DNA from: Ruminococcus flavefaciens
GTDB taxonomy: Bacteria; Bacillota; Clostridia; Oscillospirales; Ruminococcaceae
Length of the DNA: 47,218 bases
Direction: 5' to 3'
Assembly (NCBI GenBank): GCA_002309635.1
Contig: DBXO01000020.1
Span: 95,510 to 142,727 of the forward strand
Shown here: piece by piece, positions 16,673-24,868 of the stretch
How the letters are laid out: each line of letters opens with the position of its first letter
Position numbering within the stretch: position 1 is the first letter of the stretch
Notes under the pieces: generated by a model
Seen by the model: the letters and a program-made list of their open reading frames with translations, nothing else
Told to the model about the DNA's origin: nothing
The model's database searches: none
Made by a program: the position numbers and the translations under genes

Positions 16673-17851
16673 TTAATCTCCGTAACTGAAGGTCTTCATA
16701 GTTGTCCCTTCAACTGCTTTCTGTATCAGAGGCTCGAAATCAAAGCTGTTCTGCGCCTTTTCCACGTCGCTGAGCACAGGTCTTACCTTGGGATGACGGG
16801 GTGTGAATACGGTGCAGCAGTCCTCATAGGGAAGCACCGATGTATCGAATGTATCTATTTTACGTGCAATTTCTATTATCTCTGTCTTGTCCATTCCAAC
16901 GCATGGACGGAACACGGGTATGCGGCATGCTGCGTCCGTGCATACCATTGCTGCCATTGTCTGGCTTGCCACCTGTCCCACGCTCTCGCCCGTAATAAGT
17001 GCAAGGCAGTTGTCCTCGGCGGCAATGCGCTGAGCTATCTCCATCATAAGCCTTCTCATTATTATAGTAAAGAACTCCTCGGGACAGTGGTCCTTGATAG
17101 CCTCCTGAAGCTCGGTAAACGGCACGCAGTAGAAAGCAATTCCGCCGCAGTAGTCCGTCAGCTTCTGACAGAGCTGCTCCACCTTGAGCTGTGCGCGGTC
17201 AGAGGTGTAGGGAGGACTCACATAGTGGATAGCTGCAATGTGAACGCCGCGCTTTGCCATCATATAACCTGCAACAGGACTGTCGATACCGCCTGAGAGG
17301 AGAAGCATAGCCTTTCCGCTGCTGCCAACGGGAAGTCCGCCTGCCCCCTTGATGTTCTCCGCGTGAACGAAAGCGTTCTCGTCGCGTATCTCAACAGTTA
17401 CCGTTACCTCGGGATTCCTGACGTCAACGGTCAGGTGCGGGAACCTTTCAAGAAGCTTTCCGCCCAGTTCCATGCATATCTCAGGCGACTTCATTGGGAA
17501 AGCCTTGTCGGAGCGCTTTGCGTTGACCTTGAAGGTCCTTGCACAGCTCAGCACCTCGTCGAGATACTCGTAGCTCTTGTTGCAGATGTCATCGAAGTCT
17601 TTCTCGCACACGCAGGCGCGGCAGTAGGTAGCGATACCGAATATCTTGCCCACTCTGTCTGCGACTTCGTTGAGGTCGATGTCCTCGTCAAGAGGAGTGA
17701 TATAAGTCGTGGACTGAGCGCTGGTCATCTGGAAGTGACCGAGAGGCTTCAGTCTGCGCTTTATGTTCTTTATGAGCATATCCTCAAAAGTCTTTTTGTT
17801 AAGACCTTTGAGTGCCATTTCGCCGTATTTTACAAGTATCAGTTCTTTCAT
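16673..17851 (-). CDS. thiI: tRNA 4-thiouridine synthase
   Basis: ThiI activates U8 of tRNA with ATP and inserts sulfur, and can also feed thiazole synthesis. The 392-residue protein has an N-terminal ferredoxin-like/THUMP region (about 1-165) and a PP-loop ATPase domain with LLSGGIDSPVAG (Ser186-Ser191 in the loop). It ends shortly after the Cys pair in LPYEDCCTVFTPRHP and lacks the C-terminal rhodanese domain of the E. coli enzyme, as in most Firmicutes, where a dedicated cysteine desulfurase supplies sulfur. That partner is encoded two genes upstream. AGGAG lies 6 nt before the ATG. Confidence 0.95.
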   Translation of the reverse strand: MKELILVKYGEMALKGLNKKTFEDMLIKNIKRRLKPLGHFQMTSAQSTTYITPLDEDIDLNEVADRVGKIFGIATYCRACVCEKDFDDICNKSYEYLDEVLSCARTFKVNAKRSDKAFPMKSPEICMELGGKLLERFPHLTVDVRNPEVTVTVEIRDENAFVHAENIKGAGGLPVGSSGKAMLLLSGGIDSPVAGYMMAKRGVHIAAIHYVSPPYTSDRAQLKVEQLCQKLTDYCGGIAFYCVPFTELQEAIKDHCPEEFFTIIMRRLMMEIAQRIAAEDNCLALITGESVGQVASQTMAAMVCTDAACRIPVFRPCVGMDKTEIIEIARKIDTFDTSVLPYEDCCTVFTPRHPKVRPVLSDVEKAQNSFDFEPLIQKAVEGTTMKTFSYGD

Positions 17852-17881
17852 ATTCTTCTCCTATACTATTATAATATACTT

Positions 17882-18403
17882 TCAAAAGCAATAATATCCT
17901 ATACGGTCATTTTTGCTCCTGAACGGAGCAAAAAGCTTCTTCTGTTCTTCTAATGCAAGAGGTCCGAGCTCCGAAACGTCCTTCTGTTCGACAGTCACCC
18001 AGCACTCCGAGACATGGCCGTCGCTGAACGCCACCACCCAGCAGCATTCCCTGGGTACGCTGTTTTCAAAGGAACTTCCCAGCTCTGCCTTTTCGGGTAT
18101 CACCTCGCAGGGCTCACATGAGCAGCCGTTATTATCCGCTCTTCCGGCAACAAAGTATCTTCCTTTCTGAGGTACGTCCTTACCGCCGTTGTTTTTGTCA
18201 CTGTAAGCGTAAGTCTGAACTGTCGTGCAGATATTTTTCGCTCTTGTGTTCCACGCGGAAATAAGGTCTTTTCTGACGCTGTCATATGCCGCCCAACACA
18301 AAAACGCCATGACCGGCAGAGTAACTGCCGCAAAAACAGCGAAGCCCTTTAAAAAGCGAATAGCAGCTCTTTTTTCATTTTCGGCGTTTATGAGCCTTCC
18401 CAT
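17882..18403 (-). CDS. cysteine-rich single-pass membrane protein of unknown function
   Basis: A 173-residue protein I do not recognise. A basic N-terminus (KRAAIRFLKG) leads into one hydrophobic helix at about 20-40, and the rest should be outside the membrane. It holds nine cysteines, including a CSCEPC cluster (94-99) and a CC pair (120-121). The pattern of a helix starting KGF followed by an amphipathic stretch recalls type IV pilin-like proteins, but the prepilin glutamate at +5 is absent. AGAGG lies 5 nt before the ATG. It is encoded 1 bp after iscS and 30 bp before thiI; whether the cysteines relate to sulfur transfer or are exported disulfides is unclear. Confidence 0.7.
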   Translation of the reverse strand: MGRLINAENEKRAAIRFLKGFAVFAAVTLPVMAFLCWAAYDSVRKDLISAWNTRAKNICTTVQTYAYSDKNNGGKDVPQKGRYFVAGRADNNGCSCEPCEVIPEKAELGSSFENSVPRECCWVVAFSDGHVSECWVTVEQKDVSELGPLALEEQKKLFAPFRSKNDRIGYYCF

Positions 18404-18404
18404 T

Positions 18405-19535
18405 TTATCCTCTCACCTTTTCCATGCCTTCGCACAGAGCCTCGCAGAAGAGGTCAAGCTCCGCATCTGTAGTCTCTGCGGTCATGCTGATACGAAGTGC
18501 GCTGTCCGCACGCTTGTCACGTATGCCGAACTCTCCGAGAACGCCACTCTGCTGTCCCTTTGAACAAGCCGAGCCGCTGGACACGTATATCTCCTTGCTT
18601 TCAAGGAAATGCAGCATTATCTCCGAGCGCTTGCCCACAGCCGAGATATTCACCACATAGGGCGAGCCGTCCTCGGGAGAGTTCACAACAACGCCCTTGA
18701 TTCCGCTGAGCTTGTCAAGCAGGTACTTTTTCAGTCCGCCCACTTTTTCATAACGCTCAGATATAGTCGGGACAAGCTTTTTCACAGCTGCTCCGAAAGC
18801 CGCTATCATGGGAACACTCTCAGTGCCCGAGCGTATTCCCTTTTCCTGTTTACCTCCGGTAACCACGGGAAGTACACGGACTCCCTTTCTGATGTAAATA
18901 GCTCCCACACCCTTGCCGCCGTGTATCTTATGACCGCTGAGGGAGATAAGGTCGGCACACAGGGCATTGGCCTTAACAGGGAGCTTCATGAAAGCCTGCA
19001 CACAGTCGGTATGGGTGATGATATCGGGATATTTCCGCTTGACTGCCGAAAAAGTCTCCCTGACAGGAAGAATATATCCGGTTTCGTTGTTGACATACAT
19101 CATACTGATGAGGCAGGTGTCATCGTCGCATGCGCTGATGAAGTCCGCCGCATAGTACCGACCGTCCTCCCGCGGGGAAACTCTTATTATCTCAAAGCCC
19201 TTTTTTTCAAGGTCTGCGGCAGTTTCCTCAACAGAGGCGTGCTCCACCGCCGAAATGACTATTTTTTTTCTCTTTCTTCCGTAAGCAGCCGAGGCTCCAC
19301 GCAGAGCGAGGTTATTGCTCTCGGTAGCTCCCGATGTGAAGTATATGCTATCGCTTTCCGCGCCTATTGCCAAAGCTATAGCTTTTCTCGCATCGTCCAC
19401 AACCAGCTGAGCGTTCAGTCCCGCTCTGTGGAGGGAGGAGGGATTGCCGTATTTTTCGGTCATAGCCTCCACAGCCGCCGCAACAGCCTCCGCGCAGGGC
19501 TTTGTGGTCGCCGCATTGTCAAGGTAAACTTCCAT
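18405..19535 (-). CDS. cysteine desulfurase (IscS/NifS family)
   Basis: A pyridoxal-phosphate enzyme that removes sulfur from cysteine and carries it as a persulfide. The 376 residues show the N-terminal YLDNAATTKP, the PLP lysine in SLSGHKIHGGKG (Lys203), RSGTES near the phosphate site and the persulfide cysteine in SSGSACSKG (Cys324). The active-cysteine loop is of the group I type. Encoded in the same operon as the rhodanese-less ThiI, it is the likely sulfur donor for tRNA 4-thiouridine, as NifZ is in Bacillus subtilis; no Fe-S scaffold gene is adjacent. It is the first gene after a strong promoter. Confidence 0.93.
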   Translation of the reverse strand: MEVYLDNAATTKPCAEAVAAAVEAMTEKYGNPSSLHRAGLNAQLVVDDARKAIALAIGAESDSIYFTSGATESNNLALRGASAAYGRKRKKIVISAVEHASVEETAADLEKKGFEIIRVSPREDGRYYAADFISACDDDTCLISMMYVNNETGYILPVRETFSAVKRKYPDIITHTDCVQAFMKLPVKANALCADLISLSGHKIHGGKGVGAIYIRKGVRVLPVVTGGKQEKGIRSGTESVPMIAAFGAAVKKLVPTISERYEKVGGLKKYLLDKLSGIKGVVVNSPEDGSPYVVNISAVGKRSEIMLHFLESKEIYVSSGSACSKGQQSGVLGEFGIRDKRADSALRISMTAETTDAELDLFCEALCEGMEKVRG

Positions 19536-19572
19536 TTCCGTAATTCATTCCTTTGTCATAAACATTCTTTTT

Positions 19573-19601
19573 ATTATAACATATATTAATGAGAAATGCA
19601 A
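19573..19601 (-). promoter_or_regulatory. promoter of the iscS-thiI-sortase operon
   Basis: On the minus strand TTGCAT (19601-19596) and TATAAT (19578-19573) are separated by 17 bp, a strong housekeeping match. The predicted start lies about 30 bp ahead of iscS. No other convincing promoter was seen before the sortase genes, supporting a single transcript down to the SpoIID-like gene. Confidence 0.8.
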
Positions 19602-19707
19602 CTGCCTGTGACAGCCGCTTAACAGTCGTTACCAAATATTACTTCAAGCCGCAAAAATCTCCTGAATTACTCTCTTATCACCAATATTCAACAGCCATGC
19701 ACAGTGA

Positions 19708-19729
19708 TAATCGAAAATATATTCGATTT
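19708..19729. promoter_or_regulatory. inverted repeat upstream of the yfhO-like promoter
   Basis: AATCGAA and TTCGATT form 7-bp arms around a short AT-rich spacer, ending 4 bp before the -35 box of the plus-strand promoter. The location suits an activator or repressor site; no regulator in the window is linked to it. Confidence 0.4.
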
Positions 19730-19732
19730 TTG

Positions 19733-19761
19733 TTGCATTTCTCAGCAAACTGTGGTATAAT
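19733..19761 (+). promoter_or_regulatory. promoter of the YfhO-family gene
   Basis: TTGCAT (19733-19738), 17 bp, TATAAT (19756-19761). The coding start follows about 30 nt after the predicted transcription start. It uses the same -35 hexamer as the divergent iscS promoter. Confidence 0.8.
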
Positions 19762-19797
19762 TCATATGTATATCTATTTTTAACGGAGGACAATATC

Positions 19798-22320
19798 GTG
19801 AAAATGAGCTTCTGGGCTCGCCGCTGCAACAAAGAAAAATACCTGACAGCATTTCTTATCGGCTTCGGCACGATGCTGTTCTCGCTGCTCCCCATGCTGC
19901 TGACGGAGCACGGTAATTTCATATATTACGGCGACTACAATGCGCAGCAGATACCGTTCTACTGCCTTGCCAACTCTACAGTGCGCAGCGGCCAGTTCGG
20001 CTGGAGCTGGCTCACCGATCTCGGCTCAGACTTTATGACGTCTTATTCCTTCTACCTGTTCGGGAGCCCGTTCTTCTGGCTGACGGCAGCCCTGCCTCAA
20101 AAGCTCATGCTTATCGCAATGCCTGTAATGCTTGCGGTGAAGCACGGCATTGCTGCTCTTACCGCCTATGCATACATCAGACGCTTTGTCCGCGGGAAAA
20201 ACGCATCTCTCACGGGAGCTCTCCTCTACTCGTTCTCGGGATTCCAGATTTTCAACGTCTTTTTCAATCATTTTCACGATGTTACCGCATTTTTTCCACT
20301 GATGCTCATTGCGCTGGAAGAATGCATGAACTGCCGCCGAAAAGGGACTTTTGCACTGACGACCGCGCTTATGGCGTGTGTGAACTACTATTTCTTCGCA
20401 GGTCAGGCAGTATTTCTCATTCTTTACTGTCTCTGCCGCATGAAATGCCCCGATTTCCGCGCCTCTCTGCGAAAGCTCACCGGCCTTGTCATTGAAGCAG
20501 TGCTCGGTACGCTGATGTCCGCATTCATACTTCTCCCGTCGGTAATGGCGCTTATGGGAAACCAGAGGATAAATGAGCATCTTTACGGGGCTGACATGAT
20601 AGCCTATGCCGACAAGACACTTATCCCGCATATAATACAGAGCTTCTTCATGCCCTGCGATCCTCCGGGCTATCCCATACTTTTCAGCTCAAACTGCGAG
20701 ATATGGGCTTCCATAGGAGGCTTTCTGCCCCTGTTCTCAATGCTCGGCGTGATATCCTTCATGCTCCTGAGAAAGAAGCACTGGGCAACAAAGCTCACCA
20801 CAGTCTGCATAGTATTCGCATTCGTTCCCGTGCTCAACTCAATGTTCCAGGCTTTCAATTCTTACTATTATGCACGGTGGTTCTACATGCCGCTGCTCAT
20901 AATGTCGATGATGACAGCCCACACTCTTGACGACGAAGCCTCCGACGGCTTCACGGGTCTGAAAATAAGTGCTGCGGCGGCCGCAGCCTTTGCGGTAATC
21001 GGCATGTTCCCGGAAAAGCCCAAAAAAGACAAGGCACCCAAGCTTTTCACCATGCCCGAGGATATCCCGTATTTCTGGGTGACAGCAGGTGTTACCGCCC
21101 TTATGCTTGTATGCGCCTTTATGATACTCCGCAGGAAAAAGAAAGGCACCCTCAGCACAGTCTTTATGGTATTTGCTACCTCTGTCGCGTCAATAATATG
21201 CCTGTTCACCACTATACTCTACAGTGCAAGCAGTATAAGCTCGGCCGAGCAGTACACCGACACATTCATAGAATATGAGGACGAAGTATACGAAGCCGCA
21301 GACAGCAGCAACTTCTTCCGCACGGATACAGGATTCGGCACGGAAAACGCCACAATGATATGGGGACTCCCTTCCATAAGAGCTTTCCACAGCGTAGTAA
21401 CGCCCTCAATAATGGACTTCTACAGTTTTTTCGGCATAAAGCGCGATGTTGCCTCGCGTCCCTCCCTGCACCACTATGCTCTGCGCGGACTTCTCTCCGT
21501 GAAGTACTTCTACAAGGAAAAGTCAAAGGGGAACAGCTACAATGAGCTCGTATCGGCAGCGGCTTCATCAAGGCCGAGGCATTCGGGATCCGGCGACGAC
21601 GACGAGGACATAAGCGACATTATCATACCCGAGGAGCTGACAGGCTTTGAATATGCAGGCGATACCGCCAATTTCGAGGTGTATGAGAACAAGCTCTTCA
21701 TACCTATGGGCTGGGCTTACGATTCATATATCAAGCGCTCGGACGTAATGAAGAAAAGCGTCCTCCGCCGCGAGCTTACAATGCTCCGCTCTGTAATGCT
21801 CACTGACGAGCAGGCTGAAAAATACAGCGATATCCTCACAGAATACGACCCCGAACAGGGCACGGTATTGAACCGCAGGGCCTATGAGTTCTTCTGCCGT
21901 CAGAAGCAGCAGTGCTGTTCCAGAAGCTTCACCTATGATTCCAGGGGCTTTACCTCGGTTATAGACCTTGAAACTCCTCAGCTCGTCTATTTCAGCGTCC
22001 CCTACAGCAAGGGCTGGAGTGCAGAAGTAAACGGCAGAAAGGCAGATATCGAGCGAGTAAACGAGGGCTTTATGGCTGTACTGGCAGAAAAAGGCGAGAA
22101 CACCATAGTTTTCCGCTACAGGACGCCGTATCTCACGCCGGGTATCATAATAAGCGCAGCAGCAGCTGTGCTGCTCATAATATATGTGTTGCTCGCCCGA
22201 AAGAACGGCGGAGCTGACGAAAGCTATACTTTCAGACACTATTACGATTATGAGCCATATCAGAAAATAAAGACCGTGCAGGAACACTGCGACAGTCTTT
22301 TCAATAAAAAGGAGAAATGA
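19798..22320 (+). CDS. YfhO-family polytopic membrane protein
   Basis: An 840-residue protein with about a dozen membrane helices, matching the bacterial YfhO family: GT-C-like membrane proteins, some of which glycosylate lipoteichoic acid or other wall polymers using undecaprenyl-linked sugars. Family-like features are the N-terminal YYGDYNAQQIPFY loop after helix 1, with an Asp in the expected catalytic position, and a large C-terminal extracytoplasmic domain containing VYFSVPYSKGWSAEVNGRK, the typical YfhO ending, before a final helix at about 778-800. A Ser/Asp-rich insert (SGSGDDDEDISD) lies in the outer domain. The start is a GTG with GGAGG 8 nt upstream; an ATG two codons later is possible. 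It is translationally joined to the NUDIX gene. Confidence 0.85.
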   Translation: MKMSFWARRCNKEKYLTAFLIGFGTMLFSLLPMLLTEHGNFIYYGDYNAQQIPFYCLANSTVRSGQFGWSWLTDLGSDFMTSYSFYLFGSPFFWLTAALPQKLMLIAMPVMLAVKHGIAALTAYAYIRRFVRGKNASLTGALLYSFSGFQIFNVFFNHFHDVTAFFPLMLIALEECMNCRRKGTFALTTALMACVNYYFFAGQAVFLILYCLCRMKCPDFRASLRKLTGLVIEAVLGTLMSAFILLPSVMALMGNQRINEHLYGADMIAYADKTLIPHIIQSFFMPCDPPGYPILFSSNCEIWASIGGFLPLFSMLGVISFMLLRKKHWATKLTTVCIVFAFVPVLNSMFQAFNSYYYARWFYMPLLIMSMMTAHTLDDEASDGFTGLKISAAAAAAFAVIGMFPEKPKKDKAPKLFTMPEDIPYFWVTAGVTALMLVCAFMILRRKKKGTLSTVFMVFATSVASIICLFTTILYSASSISSAEQYTDTFIEYEDEVYEAADSSNFFRTDTGFGTENATMIWGLPSIRAFHSVVTPSIMDFYSFFGIKRDVASRPSLHHYALRGLLSVKYFYKEKSKGNSYNELVSAAASSRPRHSGSGDDDEDISDIIIPEELTGFEYAGDTANFEVYENKLFIPMGWAYDSYIKRSDVMKKSVLRRELTMLRSVMLTDEQAEKYSDILTEYDPEQGTVLNRRAYEFFCRQKQQCCSRSFTYDSRGFTSVIDLETPQLVYFSVPYSKGWSAEVNGRKADIERVNEGFMAVLAEKGENTIVFRYRTPYLTPGIIISAAAAVLLIIYVLLARKNGGADESYTFRHYYDYEPYQKIKTVQEHCDSLFNKKEK

Positions 22321-22322
22321 TA

Positions 22323-22859
22323 ATGCATTTACAGGAAAACACAGTATCAAGCGACCTCATATACGAAGGCCCCATATTCACCATAACTCACGACAAGGCC
22401 GAGCTTGAAAACGGCAGGACTGCCATACGCGACGTCCTCCACCACAACGGCGGAGTATGCGTTATCCCCGTAACCGAGAACAACGAAATATTTCTCGTCA
22501 GGCAGTTCCGCTACCCGTTTCATACCGTCACCCGCGAGGTGCCTGCAGGCAAGCTTGAAAAGGGCGAAGACCATGCAGAGTGCGGAAGACGCGAGCTTCT
22601 TGAAGAAACTGGCTGCACCTGCTCCGAGTACATCTATCTCGGAGAAATGTTCCCCACTCCCGCATACAATACGGAGATAACGTACATGTACCTTGCAAAA
22701 GGTCTGAAATTCAGCAGTCAGAACCTCGATCCCGACGAATTTCTCGATGTTGAGCGCATATCCCTCGCCGAAGCCGTAAAACAGGTAATGGACGGCACCA
22801 TAAGGGACGGAAAAACCCAGATAGCCATACTAAAGGCCGCAAGGATACTCGGGATATAA
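22323..22859 (+). CDS. nudF: NUDIX hydrolase, ADP-ribose pyrophosphatase type
   Basis: A 178-residue NUDIX enzyme predicted to split ADP-ribose into AMP and ribose 5-phosphate. The Nudix box is complete: GKLEKGEDHAECGRRELLEETG, with the REXXEE core. The upstream VRQFRYP and downstream PTPAYNTEITYMYLA fit the ADP-ribose pyrophosphatase group. The start at 22323 has AGGAG 8 nt upstream; an ATG at 22317, overlapping the yfhO stop, is too close to the same site. The gene ends at a hairpin shared with the convergent spoVG. A link between ADP-ribose recycling and the upstream membrane protein is not evident. The symbol is by similarity to B. subtilis. Confidence 0.88.
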   Translation: MHLQENTVSSDLIYEGPIFTITHDKAELENGRTAIRDVLHHNGGVCVIPVTENNEIFLVRQFRYPFHTVTREVPAGKLEKGEDHAECGRRELLEETGCTCSEYIYLGEMFPTPAYNTEITYMYLAKGLKFSSQNLDPDEFLDVERISLAEAVKQVMDGTIRDGKTQIAILKAARILGI

Positions 22860-22883
22860 AAAAGACCTGCCTCAGGCAGGTCC
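22860..22883 (-). terminator. intrinsic terminator of spoVG
   Basis: On the minus strand an 8-bp perfect stem GACCTGCC-TGA-GGCAGGTC is followed by six T residues, a canonical terminator about 13 bp after the spoVG stop. In the plus orientation the stem lacks a T run, but it directly follows the NUDIX stop and may serve both convergent genes. Confidence 0.85.
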
Positions 22884-22895
22884 CATAAGCAAAGC

Positions 22896-23195
22896 TCAGA
22901 CAGCTTCATCGCTTTCCCCGGGCTGTTCAGCCTCAAGAACTGCGATCTGTCTTTCGTATGCTTCAAGTATAGTCTCCTCGAAGAGCTTTCTTCCGGAAGC
23001 GGAAATAGGATGAACGATATCGCGGAATACTCCGTTCTCGTCCTTTCTGCTCGGCATTGCAACGAAAAGTCTCTCATCACCCTGCACTACCTTGATATCA
23101 TGCACAGCAAACATATCGTCGATGGTGATCGATACTACTGCTCTGAGCCTGCCGTCAGACATGATCTTTCTGATTTTAACATCTGTAATTTCCAT
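22896..23195 (-). CDS. spoVG: SpoVG-family RNA/DNA-binding regulator
   Basis: SpoVG is a small conserved nucleic-acid-binding regulator first known from asymmetric division in sporulation and now linked to virulence and cell-wall gene control in Gram-positives. The 99 residues start MEITDVKIRKI and contain the family core VVSITIDDMFAVHDIKVV and FVAMPSRKDENGVFRDIVHPIS, followed by a variable acidic tail. AAGGAGG lies 7 nt before the ATG. It diverges from murC. The presence of spoVG does not by itself prove sporulation, since many non-sporing Clostridia keep it. Confidence 0.97.
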   Translation of the reverse strand: MEITDVKIRKIMSDGRLRAVVSITIDDMFAVHDIKVVQGDERLFVAMPSRKDENGVFRDIVHPISASGRKLFEETILEAYERQIAVLEAEQPGESDEAV

Positions 23196-23293
23196 AGTTT
23201 TCCTCCTTGTTAGTCTTAGTGACTCACGGTACGAACATCGAAATAATTTATATATATAACTTTTGATTTCGATTGAAAGTAAACCTATAAACT

Positions 23294-23322
23294 ATTATAA
23301 CTCACATTTTGTAAAAATGCAA
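23294..23322 (-). promoter_or_regulatory. spoVG promoter
   Basis: On the minus strand TTGCAT (23322-23317), 17 bp, TATAAT (23299-23294): the same architecture as the iscS and yfhO promoters. The leader is about 90 nt and the gene has a strong Shine-Dalgarno. It does not resemble the sigma-H promoter that drives B. subtilis spoVG. Confidence 0.75.
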
Positions 23323-23341
23323 GCGTTTTATACGAAAACGC
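23323..23341. promoter_or_regulatory. inverted repeat next to the spoVG -35 box
   Basis: GCGTTTT and AAAACGC form perfect 7-bp arms around ATACG, starting at the base after the spoVG -35 hexamer and lying about 110 bp upstream of murC. A regulator here could affect both divergent genes. The murC promoter itself is not clear: TAAAAT and TATAAC elements nearby lack a good -35. Confidence 0.4.
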
Positions 23342-23448
23342 GATAAAATATTATAACGATTTGTGATGGAACGGTGAAAGCCGGCTCAGCAGAATATTAT
23401 TCGGGGCTATCCCATTTTATATCATTTCATTCAGGAAAGGTGATCGTT

Positions 23449-24867
23449 TTGGATATCAATATCTTAAAAGGCAAAAAGCACATTCATTTTATCGGTATAG
23501 GCGGCTCGGGAATGTATCCCCTGGCGCAGATACTCCACTCGCAGGGCTATTATCTCACAGGCTCCGACAACAACGAGACCGAGACACTTGACGCTGTAAG
23601 AAAAATGGGCATACCCGTTTTCATCGGCCAGAGAGCCGAGAATATAGAAGGCGCCGACCTTATAGTCCACACAGCCGCTATCATGGCTGACAATCCCGAG
23701 CTCATGGCTGCAAGAGCCAGCGGAGTCCCGGTCCTTGAACGTGCAGACCTCCTCGGTATCGTCACAAGCTGGTACGACAACGCGATATGCGTTTCGGGAA
23801 CACACGGCAAGACCTCCACTACCTCAATGATAACACAGATACTCTTCACCGCAGGAGTTGACCTCTCCGCATATATCGGCGGAAAGCTTCCATGCATCGG
23901 CGGAAGCGGAGTTGCGGGCAAGAGCGACATAATGGTATGCGAATCCTGCGAATTCGAGGATCACTTCCTTAAATTCTTCCCCGATATATCCGTAATACTC
24001 AACATCGACGCCGATCACCTCGATTATTTCGGAACTCTTGAAAATATCATCAGGTCCTTCCATAAATTCAGCGAGAATACCTCAAAGTGCATAATCGTCA
24101 ACGGCTCGGACGCCAACTCCATGAAGTCCCTGGAGGGCATCACAGGCAAGGAGATAATCACCTTCGGCAGGGACAGCTCCTGCGACTACTATCCCGGGAA
24201 CGTCAAGCACGAAAACGGTCTCCTCACCACCTACGACGCTATGTACAGAGGCGAAAAGCTTGGAACTATAACCCTCCATGTTGCCGGAATACACAATGTG
24301 CTCAATTCCCTTGCAGCCGTTGCAGCCTCACGCTATGTGGGAGTTGACTTCAGGTTCATACAGCAGGGCCTTGAGGACTTCCGCGGAGCAAAGCGCCGCT
24401 TCGAGAAGCTGGGCTTTGAAAAGGGCATAACCGTAGTTGACGACTACGCTCACCACCCCACGGAGCTTGAAGCTACGCTGAATGCAGCTATGGAAATGAA
24501 CTTCAATAACGTATGGGCAGTATTCCAGCCCTTTACATTCTCCCGTACAAAGCTCCTCCTTGATGATTTTGCAAGAGTGCTGCAGATACCTGACCACGCC
24601 GTGCTCACCGATATCATGGGAAGCCGCGAGAAGAATACCTACGGTATATTCACCCGTCACCTTGCGGAAAAGATACCGGACTGCATATGGTTCCCGCAGG
24701 ACGAGACCGCAGAATGGACAGACGAGCGCAAATACGCAAACTTTGAACAGATATGTGACTATATCTGCGAACACGCTCAGGAGGGCGACCTCGTTATCAC
24801 TCTCGGCTGCGGCGACGCATACAAGATAGCAAAAATGGTACTGAAAAAGCTTTCGGAGGAAAAATAA
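23449..24867 (+). CDS. murC: UDP-N-acetylmuramate:L-alanine ligase
   Basis: MurC adds the first stem-peptide amino acid to UDP-MurNAc with ATP. Motifs: N-terminal HFIGIGGSGM nucleotide loop, the P-loop SGTHGKTST, ICNAD-like ILNIDADHLDYF, and DDYAHHPTE in the C-terminal domain; length 472. The start is a TTG at 23449, chosen because AGGAAAGG stands 8 nt upstream; an ATG 75 bp earlier has no Shine-Dalgarno and would add a non-homologous leader. It is encoded apart from the dcw cluster, 1 bp ahead of lexA, so wall synthesis and the SOS repressor share a transcript. Confidence 0.95.
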   Translation: MDINILKGKKHIHFIGIGGSGMYPLAQILHSQGYYLTGSDNNETETLDAVRKMGIPVFIGQRAENIEGADLIVHTAAIMADNPELMAARASGVPVLERADLLGIVTSWYDNAICVSGTHGKTSTTSMITQILFTAGVDLSAYIGGKLPCIGGSGVAGKSDIMVCESCEFEDHFLKFFPDISVILNIDADHLDYFGTLENIIRSFHKFSENTSKCIIVNGSDANSMKSLEGITGKEIITFGRDSSCDYYPGNVKHENGLLTTYDAMYRGEKLGTITLHVAGIHNVLNSLAAVAASRYVGVDFRFIQQGLEDFRGAKRRFEKLGFEKGITVVDDYAHHPTELEATLNAAMEMNFNNVWAVFQPFTFSRTKLLLDDFARVLQIPDHAVLTDIMGSREKNTYGIFTRHLAEKIPDCIWFPQDETAEWTDERKYANFEQICDYICEHAQEGDLVITLGCGDAYKIAKMVLKKLSEEK

Positions 24868-24868
24868 T

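Noticed and set aside
18609..19589. 326-codon open frame on the plus strand
   Set aside because: Complete antisense shadow of the cysteine desulfurase gene, with no family features and no ribosome site.
23221..23260. Possible LexA box (CGAACATCGAA) upstream of murC-lexA
   Set aside because: It does not form the GAAC-N4-GTTC palindrome expected in Firmicutes, and lies in the spoVG leader.
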